From positions 6,351,501-6,415,500 of the forward strand of contig NZ_SAUN01000001.1 of assembly GCF_004011505.1 (NCBI RefSeq): a stretch of DNA of 64,000 bases, in the 5' to 3' direction. Positions 49,892 to 61,689 of this stretch are shown in pieces (position 1 is the stretch's first letter; each line of letters begins with the position of its first letter). The position numbers and the translations under genes were made by a program. The notes under the pieces were generated by a model. The model worked only from the letters and a program-made list of their open reading frames with translations, did not search any database and was not told the origin of the DNA. The DNA is from Nonomuraea polychroma. GTDB lineage: Bacteria; Actinomycetota; Actinomycetes; Streptosporangiales; Streptosporangiaceae.

Positions 49892-49929
49892 TATAGTTAA
49901 CCTGTAAGTGTAGTTGGAGGTTAGCTATA
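49892..49929 (+). promoter_or_regulatory. Long operator-like palindrome before hsp20
   Basis: TATAGTTAACCT (49892-49903) and AGGTTAGCTATA (49918-49929) are inverted copies matching at 11 of 12 positions with a 14-nt centre. It overlaps a TATAGT -10 and a CTGATT -35 lies 17 nt upstream (49869-49874). It differs from the HspR box (CTTGAGT-N7-ACTCAAG), so the MerR-like regulator downstream may use another site. Confidence 0.6.
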
Positions 49930-49956
49930 AGGCCACCAGCAGCAGGAGGTTCGGAA

Positions 49957-50388
49957 ATGCTCTTGACTTCGATCGACCCGTTCTTCCAGGAATTCGAGCG
50001 CCAGTTCAACCGCCTGGCTCAGCAGACCTTCGACGTCGGCGGAGCGGTCATGCCCATGGACGGGCTGCGCCGCGAGGACGACGTGCTCCTGCGCTTCGAC
50101 CTGCCCGGCATCGACCCTGAATCCATCGAGGTCACGGTCGACCGCGGCGTCCTCAGCGTCAGCGCACATCGCGAGGAGGAGGTCGCCGAGAACGAGCGCC
50201 TCTTCGTACGCGAGCGGCCCATGGGCACGTTCACCCGGCGCGTCTACCTCTCCGAGCACCTCGACAGCGACCAGATCGACGCCGGTTACGCCAACGGCGT
50301 GCTGACCGTTCGCATCCCGGTGCTGGAGCGGGCCAAGCCGCGCAAGGTGGAGATCCACAAGGGCGAGACGAAGGCCATCAAAGCCTGA
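49957..50388 (+). CDS. Hsp20/alpha-crystallin small heat-shock protein
   Basis: A 143-residue chaperone: short N-terminal arm (DPFFQEFERQFNRL), alpha-crystallin core starting at LRREDDVLLRFDLPGIDPE, and the conserved GVLTVRIPV motif near the end. It holds unfolding proteins as an oligomer during heat or other stress. AGGAGG lies 7 nt before the ATG. Upstream is a long palindrome and the next gene encodes a MerR/HspR-like protein, so the pair probably forms an autoregulated heat-shock operon. Confidence 0.93.
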   Translation: MLLTSIDPFFQEFERQFNRLAQQTFDVGGAVMPMDGLRREDDVLLRFDLPGIDPESIEVTVDRGVLSVSAHREEEVAENERLFVRERPMGTFTRRVYLSEHLDSDQIDAGYANGVLTVRIPVLERAKPRKVEIHKGETKAIKA

Positions 50389-50401
50389 CCGGGACGGTGA
50401 C

Positions 50402-50431
50402 CGGGGGCGGGCGCGGCTGGGTCCGCCCCCG
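50402..50431 (+). terminator. Hairpin between hsp20 and the MerR-like gene
   Basis: CGGGGGCGG (50402-50410) and CCGCCCCCG (50423-50431), a perfect 9-bp stem with a 12-nt loop. Probably reduces read-through so that less regulator than chaperone is made, or protects the hsp20 mRNA end. Confidence 0.65.
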
Positions 50432-50449
50432 AACCATGAGGAGATCATG

Positions 50450-50761
50450 ATGCCCGATCTGCCGTTCGACGACGAGCACGCCCCTCTCTACTCCCTCGGA
50501 CAGGTGGCGGAAATGCTCCAGGTGCAGCAGGCCTACCTGCGGCGGCTGGACCGGCACGACGTGATCAGCCCGAGCCGGTCGAGCGGCGGTCAGCGGCGCT
50601 ACTCCCGCCGCGACATCATGACCGTCCAGCACGTCACGCGGATGGCCGAGGAAGGCATGACGCTCATCGCCATCCGGCGCATCCTCGAGCTCGAGCGGGA
50701 GCTCGCCGCGCTCCGCCAGGAGCTGAGGGAGGCCCGGGCACGCCTCGGCGAGTCCGAATGA
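50450..50761 (+). CDS. MerR-family HspR-like regulator
   Basis: A 103-residue regulator with an N-terminal MerR winged helix (PLYSLGQVAEMLQVQQAYLRRLDRHDVISPSRSSGGQRRYSRRDI) followed by a short coiled-coil helix (ILELERELAALRQELREARA). It is shorter than usual HspR. HspR normally represses chaperone genes together with DnaK; here it follows hsp20, so it likely represses that operon. The second of two tandem ATGs (50450) is preferred, since GAGGAG lies 6 nt before it; 50447 is only 3 nt away. Confidence 0.82.
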   Translation: MPDLPFDDEHAPLYSLGQVAEMLQVQQAYLRRLDRHDVISPSRSSGGQRRYSRRDIMTVQHVTRMAEEGMTLIAIRRILELERELAALRQELREARARLGESE

Positions 50762-50791
50762 CCGCCGCCCCTCCGGGTAGCAGTGGTCACC

Positions 50792-51370
50792 ATGGCAACC
50801 GACGTCATCACTCTGATCACCAAAGACCACAGGACCGTTGAGTCCCTCTTCGAACGGCTGAAGAAGCAGCAGGGCGACCAGAAGGCCACCGTGGCCGAGC
50901 TGCATGCGCTCCTCATCGCCCACGCCCGCGCCGAGGAGGACCGGGTCTATCCAGGCATCGACGCGCACCACAGCGTCGAGGAGCACAAGCAGGCCGAAAT
51001 CCTCCTCGACGCGCTCGTCAGGTCGCAGCCGGGGACTCCGGAGTTCCGCAAGACGCTGGAGGAGCTCATCACCTCCGTCACGCACCACGTCGAGGAGGAA
51101 GAGAGCAAGATCCTCCCCGCCCTGAAGAAGTCGGCCGGCGAGAAGCGGCTGAAGGAACTCGGCAAGGCGTTCCAGGAGCGCAGGGCGGAGGAGCTGAAGG
51201 CGCTCAGCGTCCCCAAGCAGGCCAAGCCGACCGGAGTCCCCAAGCAGGCCAAGCCGTCCGGCGCGACCAGGGCCGAGCTGTACGAGCAGGCCCAGAAGGC
51301 CGACATTCCGGGCCGATCCCAGATGGGCAAGGAAGAGTTGGCCGAGGCTCTGAGGCACGCCAAGTCCTAG
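50792..51370 (+). CDS. Hemerythrin HHE-domain protein with C-terminal helical module
   Basis: A 192-residue protein: a hemerythrin-like four-helix bundle with His/Glu ligands in TKDHRTVESLF, ELHALLIAHARAEED, HHSVEEHKQAE and SVTHHVEEEES, expected to bind a di-iron centre and sense O2, NO or peroxide. A Lys/Pro linker with two 9-residue repeats follows, and then a module RAELYEQAQKADIPGRSQMG with the look of a small Rho-N/SAP-like fold that often binds nucleic acid. Starts at ATG 50792. Part of the stress block downstream of hsp20. Confidence 0.82.
   Translation: MATDVITLITKDHRTVESLFERLKKQQGDQKATVAELHALLIAHARAEEDRVYPGIDAHHSVEEHKQAEILLDALVRSQPGTPEFRKTLEELITSVTHHVEEEESKILPALKKSAGEKRLKELGKAFQERRAEELKALSVPKQAKPTGVPKQAKPSGATRAELYEQAQKADIPGRSQMGKEELAEALRHAKS
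51209..51262 (+). repeat. Two tandem 27-bp repeats in the linker of the hemerythrin gene
   Basis: Units 51209-51235 and 51236-51262 encode VPKQAKPTG and VPKQAKPSG; nearly identical DNA, in frame. Confidence 0.85.
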
Positions 51371-51403
51371 GATTTCGGGCCGCTCCCTGGGTAGGGGGCA
51401 CAT

Positions 51404-51727
51404 ATGACCGAAAAACCTCCGAACCGGTACGGCATGAGTGATGAGCAGGCGATCGAGGTCAGCGAGTGGACCGACGATCTCGGGCTCCATCATGAAGTCG
51501 TCGAGGACGACCCGCGGCGCAGGGACACGCTCGACGAGCGGCTGCGCCGCGAGGCCCCGGACCGGCTCCGCCAGCCCCGTCCCAAGCACCGGCTGACCCA
51601 GCCTGACGCGGGCCTGGAGCCGGACGTCGAGGACGAGGAACTCGGCGAGGACTGGGGCGACGACGACTCGGACCTGTCGGCCGAGGAGCGGGCGGTCCGC
51701 ATCGATCCCGGCGAAGGCCTCAGGTGA
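51404..51727 (+). CDS. Small acidic DUF5709-like protein
   Basis: A 107-residue hydrophilic protein rich in Asp, Glu and Arg with no membrane segment. The DTLDERLRREAPD segment and the C-terminal LSAEERAVRIDPG match my memory of the actinobacterial DUF5709 family; function unknown. GGGGG lies upstream of the ATG. Its 3' end overlaps the end of the convergent HAD gene by 8 bp. Follows the hemerythrin gene by 33 bp and may be co-transcribed. Confidence 0.6.
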   Translation: MTEKPPNRYGMSDEQAIEVSEWTDDLGLHHEVVEDDPRRRDTLDERLRREAPDRLRQPRPKHRLTQPDAGLEPDVEDEELGEDWGDDDSDLSAEERAVRIDPGEGLR

Positions 51728-52373
51728 GCCGCCGCGCCGCGGGCAGGACGGCATGCAGGTCGTCGACGACCACGTCGGCGGTCGCGGCTTCCGGGCGCGC
51801 GGCGTGCAGGTAGCCCCACGGGCCGCGGCGCAGCAACGCGGTGCGCATGCCCGCCCGCGCCGCCGGTAGTACGTCGTTGTCGAGCCGGTCCCCCACGTAC
51901 AGGATCTCTGCGGGCTCCCGTCCCGCGACCGCGGCCACTTTGGCGAAGAACTCCGGCTGCGGCTTCTCCACGCCCCAGTCCTCGGAGGTGTGCACCGAGT
52001 CGGCCGGCAGGTCCATCGCGACCAGCGCCTCGTAGGCCCGGCGCGGCTGGTTGCCCGCGATGATCACCTGGTATCCGGCCGCGCGGAGCTCTGCCAGCGC
52101 CTCGCGCACGTCCGGGTAGAGGTCGCCGGCGTCGAAGCGGTTACGGAGGCCGTCCGGGTCGTCACGCTCCCAGGCAGCCTCCTCCGCGCTCAGGTCGAAG
52201 CCCGGCCGGACGAGCTCGAACGCGTCCACGTGCGGACGGTCGAGCGCGGCCATACCGCCGAGCGCGCCCATCAGCACGAAGCTGCTCACGCCCAGCCGCT
52301 CGGCCCAGCGCGACCAGATCCGCGTCTCGTCGATGAGCGTCTCCCCGACGTCGAACACCACAGCCTTGATCAT
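51720..52373 (-). CDS. HAD-superfamily hydrolase
   Basis: A 217-residue haloacid-dehalogenase-like phosphatase: motif I VVFDVGETLIDE (nucleophile Asp; the second Asp is replaced by Gly, as in the dehalogenase-type members), motif II IIAGNQPRR (Asn instead of Ser/Thr), motif III Lys in GVEKPQPEFF, motif IV VGDRLDNDV. A cap domain lies between motifs I and II. Substrate unknown. Start ATG 52373 (MIKAVVFD) behind GGGGGG. Confidence 0.82.
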   Translation of the reverse strand: MIKAVVFDVGETLIDETRIWSRWAERLGVSSFVLMGALGGMAALDRPHVDAFELVRPGFDLSAEEAAWERDDPDGLRNRFDAGDLYPDVREALAELRAAGYQVIIAGNQPRRAYEALVAMDLPADSVHTSEDWGVEKPQPEFFAKVAAVAGREPAEILYVGDRLDNDVLPAARAGMRTALLRRGPWGYLHAARPEAATADVVVDDLHAVLPAARRLT

Positions 52374-52409
52374 CGATCCCCCCGCTTGAACCTGTTTCAG
52401 CTCAGTTCT

Positions 52410-52432
52410 TCGGGCACCAGGTGAAAGCCCGA
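52410..52432 (+). promoter_or_regulatory. Hairpin in the leader of a small open frame
   Basis: TCGGGC (52410-52415), 11-nt loop, GCCCGA (52427-52432), perfect 6-bp stem 25 nt before the ATG at 52458. May be part of a structured leader; I do not recognise a riboswitch class. Confidence 0.35.
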
Positions 52433-52457
52433 CAACTACCGTAAGGGGGATTTTTTC

Positions 52458-52560
52458 ATGCAACCGGAGCGTGACGCGAAGGACCGCCGGTTCGACCACG
52501 AGCGCATCCCCGCAGTTCTTCGTCCAGGAGGCGTTCAGCGTGCCGGCGTGAGCTCGTTCT

Positions 52561-52571
<11 letters not shown>
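52458..52571 (+). CDS. Possible 37-residue small protein
   Basis: An ATG with a strong AAGGGGG site 8 nt upstream opens a 37-codon frame (starts MQPERDAKDRRFDHERIP, ends SSFFRG), basic and without hydrophobic segment. The FDHERIP stretch recalls the FDRERIP of catalases, so it may be a relic; the resemblance is short. The stop overlaps the end of the convergent hrpA gene by 11 bp. Supported by the ribosome binding site and the hairpin before it, not by recognised homology. Confidence 0.35.
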
Positions 52572-56430
<3,859 letters not shown>

Positions 56431-56514
56431 ACTGCTTCAAGGATATTTGAGCTCCGCTTCCCCGGAGCCAACGGCCCATCGTGCACCACCGGCCGAGCTC
56501 GGCGCATCCCAATT

Positions 56515-57231
56515 TCAGGGGCGTGCCGCCAGGGCCGCGCCGATGATGCCCGCCTCGTTCTGCAGGGCGGCGGGCACGACCGGCGTGCGGAGCGTGATGT
56601 GCGGCAGGAACTTCTCCGCCTTCTTGCTCGCTCCCCCGCCGATCACGATCAGCGACGGCGAGAACAACATCTCGACGTGCTCCAGGTATTCCTGCACCCG
56701 CTCGGCCCACTTCTCCCAGCTCAGGTCGTGCTCTTGGCGGGCCCGGTCCGAGGCCCGGTGCTCGGCGTCCTTGCCGTGCAGCTGCAGGTGCCCCAGCTCG
56801 GTGTTGCGCACCAGCGTCCCGTCCGTGAACAACGCGCTGCCGATCCCCGTGCCGAACGTCAGCACGAGCACGGTCCCCCGCTGCTCGCGCCCGCGGCCGA
56901 AGGTCATCTCGGCCACGCCGGCCGCGTCGGCGTCGTTGACCACGCTCGCGCCGCCGAACAACCCGGCCGCGTCCATGCCGATCCACGAGCGGTCGACGTT
57001 GGCGGCCGACAGCACGACACCGTCCATGACGACGCCGGGGAACGTCACACCGACCGGACCGATCCAGTTGAAATGCTTGACGATCGACGCCACCACGTCA
57101 GCCACGTCATCCGGGCTCGACGGCTGGGGTGTCGGAACGCGCAGGCGCTCCTCGGCCAGCCGGCCCGCCTCGGTGTCCACGGGGGCGCCCTTGATCCCCG
57201 AGCCGCCGATGTCGATGCCCAACACGTTCAT
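56515..57231 (-). CDS. ppgK: Polyphosphate glucokinase
   Basis: A 238-residue ROK-family sugar kinase: N-terminal GIDIGGSGIKGA phosphate loop, VGVTFPGVV, the catalytic Asp in VVNDADAAG, LTFGTGIGSALF, and the C-terminal IVIGGGASKKAEKFL, a segment characteristic of the actinobacterial polyphosphate/ATP glucokinase. It phosphorylates glucose using inorganic polyphosphate. Missing the ROK zinc site, as in PpgK proteins. Start ATG 57231 with AGGG upstream; a hairpin lies just before the ribosome binding site. Divergent from the secreted TIGR03118 gene. Confidence 0.9.
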   Translation of the reverse strand: MNVLGIDIGGSGIKGAPVDTEAGRLAEERLRVPTPQPSSPDDVADVVASIVKHFNWIGPVGVTFPGVVMDGVVLSAANVDRSWIGMDAAGLFGGASVVNDADAAGVAEMTFGRGREQRGTVLVLTFGTGIGSALFTDGTLVRNTELGHLQLHGKDAEHRASDRARQEHDLSWEKWAERVQEYLEHVEMLFSPSLIVIGGGASKKAEKFLPHITLRTPVVPAALQNEAGIIGAALAARP

Positions 57232-57243
57232 GCTTTCCCTCTC

Positions 57244-57260
57244 CCCCGCGTGACGCGGGG
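57244..57260 (-). promoter_or_regulatory. Hairpin in the ppgK leader
   Basis: CCCCGCG-TGA-CGCGGGG, a perfect 7-bp stem ending 12 nt before the ppgK ATG and bordering its purine-rich ribosome binding site. It may affect translation. Confidence 0.4.
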
Positions 57261-57352
57261 AAACTCTTGTACCGATATTTCCGACACCCGGCTGAACCGG
57301 TCTCCCGCCCTCCGCGTATCTCGCGTCACAAGCGCTAACTAGGAGGCAACGG

Positions 57353-58498
57353 ATGCGGCCACGCATCATCACACTCTGCGCTGTTGCGGTCGTCTTGGGA
57401 GCGACTCTCACCACTCCCGCACACGCCACCACCAGGACTCGTTTCGACGTCATCCCCCTTGTGTCGGATGTTCAGGGCAAAGCCCCGGTCACCGACCCCA
57501 AGGTCGTCAACCCGTGGGGCCTGGCCATGGGCAAGACACTATGGGTCTCCAACACGGGCACCGGCACCGCCACCGTCTACTCCGGCACGGGCAAGAAGGA
57601 GCAGACCGAGGTGTGGATCCCCGGCGGAGCCCCCACCGGCCAGGTGTTCAACCCCGGCGAAGGCTTCACCGTGAAGGGCAAGCCCGCCACGTTCATCTTC
57701 TCCAGCCCGAGCGGCGCCATCACCGGCTGGAACGCCGAGGTGGACCCGAAGAACGCGATCATCGCGGCGTTCACCCGCGGCGCCGACTACAAGGGCCTGG
57801 AGCTCGTCGAGACCGAAGACGAGGCATTCCTGCTGGCCGCCGACTTCGCCGGCGGCCGCATCCACGCCTTCGACGAGGACTTCCGGCGCATCCGCCTGGC
57901 CCGCTGGCAGTTCCATGACAGCTCTCTGCCCGACGGCTACCACCCCTACAACGTCGCGGTGGCCAACGGCAACATCTGGGTGTCGTACGCGCTGCGCGAC
58001 CCGGCCACCGGCAAGCCGGTCTTCGGCAGGGGCAAGGGCTTCGTCAGCCGCTTCAACGCCTCCGGCCGCCTGACCGGCCGCATCTCCCGGACCGGGCTCA
58101 ACGCCCCCTGGGGCCTCACGGCCGCGCCGCAGGGCTGGGGCCCGTACGCCGGCTCGCTGCTGGTCGGCAACTTCGGCGACGGCACCGTGCACGCGTACAA
58201 GCAGGGCCGGCACCTCGGCTCGCTGCGTGACTCCAGCGGCAAGCCGATCGTGCTGCCGGGCCTGTGGGACCTGGAGCCGGGCACCGCGGCCACCGGCGGC
58301 GAGAAGGCCCTGTGGTTCTCCGCCGGCATCGACGGCACCAAGCACGGCCTGATCGGCGTCATCGCCCCACAGGGCACGAAGCCCACCTCCACCGGGACGG
58401 GAGCCCCGTCGGCTACGCCGACGCACCCCTCCGGCCACAAGTCGAGCGCCCCAGCTACCCAGCCGCCCTCCCAGAACAACCCTTACGGCGGGTACTGA
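57353..58498 (+). CDS. Secreted TIGR03118-family protein
   Basis: A 381-residue exported protein with a signal peptide (about 1-26, cleavage near AHA) and the pattern of the TIGR03118 family: VVNPWGLAMGKTLWVSNTGTGTATVY near the start, GAITGWNAEVDP, YHPYNVAVANGNIWVSYA, and LNAPWGLTAAPQGWGPYAGSLLVGNFGDGTVHAY. The repeats suggest a beta-propeller; function unknown. The C-terminus is a Pro/Thr/Ser tail ending NNPYGGY. AGGAGG lies 6 nt before the ATG. The pair of strong hairpins that follows ends the transcript. Confidence 0.85.
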   Translation: MRPRIITLCAVAVVLGATLTTPAHATTRTRFDVIPLVSDVQGKAPVTDPKVVNPWGLAMGKTLWVSNTGTGTATVYSGTGKKEQTEVWIPGGAPTGQVFNPGEGFTVKGKPATFIFSSPSGAITGWNAEVDPKNAIIAAFTRGADYKGLELVETEDEAFLLAADFAGGRIHAFDEDFRRIRLARWQFHDSSLPDGYHPYNVAVANGNIWVSYALRDPATGKPVFGRGKGFVSRFNASGRLTGRISRTGLNAPWGLTAAPQGWGPYAGSLLVGNFGDGTVHAYKQGRHLGSLRDSSGKPIVLPGLWDLEPGTAATGGEKALWFSAGIDGTKHGLIGVIAPQGTKPTSTGTGAPSATPTHPSGHKSSAPATQPPSQNNPYGGY

Positions 58499-58516
58499 CC
58501 GGCGCTCTCGCGCCGT

Positions 58517-58566
58517 CGCCCCCGGCCAGGCGAGGAGCGCAGCTCGCCGGCAGAAGGCCGGGGGCG
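58517..58566. terminator. Long stem-loop after the TIGR03118 gene
   Basis: CGCCCCCGGCC (58517-58527) pairs with GGCCGGGGGCG (58556-58566) over 11 bp; the loop can form a smaller inner stem (GGCGA/TCGCC). Confidence 0.7.
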
Positions 58567-58580
58567 GCGGTCCACCTGAC

Positions 58581-58616
58581 GTTTCCGGCGCGGTTGGCGC
58601 GAGCCGCGCCGGAAAC
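58581..58616. terminator. 13-bp perfect terminator stem between convergent genes
   Basis: GTTTCCGGCGCGG (58581-58593), loop of 10 nt, CCGCGCCGGAAAC (58604-58616). The stem sits 18 nt from the HAD gene's stop and its A/T ends can serve both directions. Confidence 0.8.
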
Positions 58617-58634
58617 AACCACGTGCGCATCGCG

Positions 58635-59213
58635 TCAGCCCAGCACCGCCGCCAGGTCCTGAATCGTCCGGTAGTGGACGCCGGTCATGCCGAGCGCCCT
58701 GGCCGCCTCCACGTTCGGGAGCCGGTCGTCGACGAACAGGCAGCTCTCGGGCGCGACCCCGGCGCGCTCGGCGGCGATCTCGTAAATCCGCCGGTCCGGC
58801 TTGGCCACGCCGACCCTGGCGCTGCTGACCAGGTCGTCGGCGAAGTAGGTGAGCCCCAGACGGTCGAGGTGCTCCTCCACCGTGTCCATGGCGTTCGTCA
58901 CGATGATCACGGGAACGTGCTGCTGTGCCCTGGCCAGCAGCTCCCTGACCTGCTCGTCCACCCAGAACGGCACCTCCATGAACTCGGCGACGGCCTGGCG
59001 TGCGCGGTCGTCCCCGCCGAGGGCGGCGACGATCGCCTCCGCCCACTGCGCCTCGGTGACCTGGCCGAGTGTGGGAGGCAGGATCAGCTCGGGGTCGAAA
59101 GCGGTCTTCATGAGGGGCAGTCCGTAGCGAGCCTCGATGTCGGCCTGGACGGCGTGGTCGAAGTGGCGCAGCACGCCATCGAGGTCAGTCAGAACCGCGG
59201 CAAAGGGGATCAC
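58635..59213 (-). CDS. HAD-superfamily hydrolase
   Basis: A 192-residue phosphatase-like protein: motif I VLTDLDGVLRHF (both Asp present), motif II VIIVTNAMD (Thr), motif III GVAKPDRRIYEIA (Lys) and motif IV LFVDDRLPNVEAA (Asp pair). The small helical cap between I and II marks subfamily I, as in beta-phosphoglucomutase-like phosphatases. Substrate unknown. The GTG at 59213 is chosen because the family begins just before the DLDG motif; the seven codons before it are unlike protein. Confidence 0.85.
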   Translation of the reverse strand: MIPFAAVLTDLDGVLRHFDHAVQADIEARYGLPLMKTAFDPELILPPTLGQVTEAQWAEAIVAALGGDDRARQAVAEFMEVPFWVDEQVRELLARAQQHVPVIIVTNAMDTVEEHLDRLGLTYFADDLVSSARVGVAKPDRRIYEIAAERAGVAPESCLFVDDRLPNVEAARALGMTGVHYRTIQDLAAVLG

Positions 59214-59321
59214 AGCCCTACATTCTCGCAGCACTGAGCTTTTCGCGTACCGCTGACGGTGCTGGAGCGATCGGCCGCACTACCATCTCCGAGACAGGAT
59301 TCGGTATCGGAACGGTAGGGC

Positions 59322-60140
59322 ATGAACGATCACCGGCTGCCACGTGAGCTGTGCCAGCTGTTCCCCGACGGCGGCGCGGGCCGCGTGTTGCCCGCCGCCC
59401 TGCCCCCGGGTGACGTGGTCTGGCCCGATCCCGGGTACACGCGGCAGGGCGAGGCGGCCAGGCCGGCGTTCTGGATGAGCGAGGAACCGGCGAGCGGTGA
59501 GGACTGGGCTCGCCTGCGCGCCTGGCATCCGCAGAGCGGGTTATGGCCGGTGCTGCTGGACGAATCGGCGCAGCCCTGGGCGGTCGGGCAGGTCGTGCCG
59601 GATGATCCCCGCCAGATCGACCACTTCACCGCCGAGGGATTCATGACCGAGGTGTGGCAGGAGTGGGTGAGGCAGATGCCGCAGGACGCGCTCGACGAGC
59701 TGGAGCCGTACGGCGCGATCTGCCCGGGCCCGGCGCCGCCCGGCGTGCTGAAGGCCGACCCGGAGAAGGTCGCCGACTGGTACGCCGGCGAGCTCGCGGC
59801 CAGGGGCATGCCGCTCGGTCTGGTCGCCGCGAGCCGGGGCGCCGACGCGCTGGCGGTCATGGGCTGGCAGGGCGCGCTGCACCACAACGAGTGGATGGTG
59901 CCGATGGCGGCCGTGGTGCGCAGCTGGGAGGACAGGTTCGGGGCGCGGGTGGTGAGCGTCGGGTTCAACACGCTGGACCTGAGCGTGGCCGCGCCGCCGG
60001 TCGATCGCGAGCACGCGTTGCACGTGGCGGCCGAGCACTGGACGTTCTGCCCCGACAACGTCGTCCAGGGCCCCGGCGATCTCCAGGGGTACGCCGACCA
60101 GATCATCGGGGGACACGCCTGGTCGTTCTGGTGGGACTGA
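59322..60140 (+). CDS. DUF4253-domain protein
   Basis: A 272-residue soluble protein. The C-terminal half holds the DUF4253 pattern: VAASRGADALAVMGWQG, WEDRFGARVVSVGFNTLDLSVAAPP, EHALHVAAEHWTFCPDNV and the AWSFWWD ending. DUF4253 proteins are frequent in actinomycetes and of unknown function, sometimes suspected of belonging to contact-dependent or immunity systems; nothing here decides that. A GGTAGGG site precedes the ATG. Confidence 0.82.
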   Translation: MNDHRLPRELCQLFPDGGAGRVLPAALPPGDVVWPDPGYTRQGEAARPAFWMSEEPASGEDWARLRAWHPQSGLWPVLLDESAQPWAVGQVVPDDPRQIDHFTAEGFMTEVWQEWVRQMPQDALDELEPYGAICPGPAPPGVLKADPEKVADWYAGELAARGMPLGLVAASRGADALAVMGWQGALHHNEWMVPMAAVVRSWEDRFGARVVSVGFNTLDLSVAAPPVDREHALHVAAEHWTFCPDNVVQGPGDLQGYADQIIGGHAWSFWWD

Positions 60141-60171
60141 TTTTTCGCGTTTTACGCTACCTTTAGCTCTC

Positions 60172-61689
60172 GTGTCCTGGGGAGATCTCACGCCGGAGTT
60201 ACTCCACTCCTCCGTCTGGGCCGACGAGCTGGTGGAGGCGGCGGGCATCCCCGTCTACGACATGCCGCTGGTGTCGGTGGGCGGCGGGCTGGGTTCGTTC
60301 ACGCTCGTGGACGTGCTGCGCATTCGCGGCGTGGCGGCATCGGCCATGCGGGTGTTGTCGACCAGCGACTCGCCCTGGCAGACCTGGGAATACCTCACCC
60401 GCGTCTCGCAGCTGCCCGCCCACGAGCGCATCCGATCCGACGCGAGCGCGCGGCCCGACAACATCTGGGGCTTCCCGTCGTACGCGGTGCAGGAGGCGTG
60501 GACGGAGCGCTCGGTCAAGCCGCTGCTCCAGGTCCTCACCGAGCCGATCCTGGCCGACTTCTACGCGCCGAAGGCCGGGATGGTCATGCAGACCGTGCGG
60601 CGGGAGGCCGATCGCATCGGCTACTGGGAGATGCTGGCCAAGGGCCAGGTGCGCATGGTCAGGAAGCGGCTGGGCGGCGGCTACTTCACCGTGCTGACGC
60701 CGCCGGCGGGCGTCGCGCAGACGAAGCGGGTGGTGCTGCGCTCCCATTACGTGCATCTGGCCGTCGGCTATCCGGGGCTGAAGTTCCTGGACGACCTGCA
60801 GGAGTTCCGGCAGCGGCAGGGCGAGCGGTATCGCGTCGTCAACGCGTACGAGCCGCATGAGCACGTCTACGACCAGCTGCGGAAGCGGCCCGGCGTGGTG
60901 GTCGTGCGCGGCGCCGGGATCGTGGCCTCGCGCGTGCTGCAGCGGCTCATGGACGACAGGGAGCGGTACAACCTGCGGACGCAGATCGTCCACCTCTTCC
61001 GCACCTACGTCGCCGGGCCGCACGGGCCGCATCCGTTCATGCGGCGCAAGGGCGGCGACGGCTGGGCCTACCAGGCGTTCACCATGCCGAAGTCGGCGTT
61101 CGGGGGGCAGCTGAAGGCCCAGTTCCGCAAGGCGCCCCCCGAGCGGCGGGCCCAGCTGGCCGCGCTGGTCGCCGGCACCACCACCCCCAAGCTCGCCCGC
61201 TGGCAGGACCAGATGCACCGCGCCAGGCAGGGCCGTTGGTACCACCCCGTCCAGGCCGTGGTCGACCGTATCGACCAGCAGCCCGACGGCCTGCTGGTCA
61301 CCCACACCCGCAGCGCGAACTCGGCAGCCATGCAGTACGTGTCCGACTTCATCATCGACTGCACCGGGCTCGAGGCCGACATGCCCGAGCACCGGGTGCT
61401 GGACGACCTGCTCAAGCACGGCGGCGCGCGGCCCAACAAGGCGGGCCGGCTGGCGGTCGGCCCGAACTTCGAGGTGCTCGGCGCGGAGAGCGGGCACGGC
61501 GTGCTCTACGCCTCCGGCGCGGCCACCGCGGGCAACCACTTCCTGGCCGTGGACAGCTTTCTCGGCATGCAGACCGCGGCCCTCGACATCGCCGACGACC
61601 TGGCCGGCCGCGGGTTCTGCAAGGGGCTCGGCCCCGCCAGGTCGGTGTCCCAGTGGTTCAAGTGGGCGGCGAACAGGAGGCTCGCTTGA
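60172..61689 (+). CDS. FAD/NAD(P)-binding oxidoreductase-like protein, uncharacterised
   Basis: A 505-residue protein with two nucleotide-binding Rossmann motifs: SVGGGLGSFTLVDVLRIRG near the N-terminus (about 36-54) and VVVRGAGIVASRVLQRL (about 243-259), plus a C-terminal FIIDCTGLEADMPEH and YASGAATAGNHFLAVDSF, where flavoproteins contact FAD. This resembles monooxygenases or dehydrogenases of the FAD-NAD(P) two-domain type, but the central part is unfamiliar. GTG start with TACCTT 8 nt upstream. The next gene overlaps its stop by 3 bp, and an MFS carrier follows, so the three form an operon. Confidence 0.65.
   Translation: MSWGDLTPELLHSSVWADELVEAAGIPVYDMPLVSVGGGLGSFTLVDVLRIRGVAASAMRVLSTSDSPWQTWEYLTRVSQLPAHERIRSDASARPDNIWGFPSYAVQEAWTERSVKPLLQVLTEPILADFYAPKAGMVMQTVRREADRIGYWEMLAKGQVRMVRKRLGGGYFTVLTPPAGVAQTKRVVLRSHYVHLAVGYPGLKFLDDLQEFRQRQGERYRVVNAYEPHEHVYDQLRKRPGVVVVRGAGIVASRVLQRLMDDRERYNLRTQIVHLFRTYVAGPHGPHPFMRRKGGDGWAYQAFTMPKSAFGGQLKAQFRKAPPERRAQLAALVAGTTTPKLARWQDQMHRARQGRWYHPVQAVVDRIDQQPDGLLVTHTRSANSAAMQYVSDFIIDCTGLEADMPEHRVLDDLLKHGGARPNKAGRLAVGPNFEVLGAESGHGVLYASGAATAGNHFLAVDSFLGMQTAALDIADDLAGRGFCKGLGPARSVSQWFKWAANRRLA

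Noticed and set aside
50783-50791. Earlier GTG start of the hemerythrin gene
   Set aside because: It adds only three residues, and the ATG at 50792 gives the expected N-terminus of the HHE domain.
52374-52457. Known riboswitch
   Set aside because: One hairpin and an unpaired loop are visible, but I could not match the sequence to any riboswitch core I know, so it is listed only as a hairpin.
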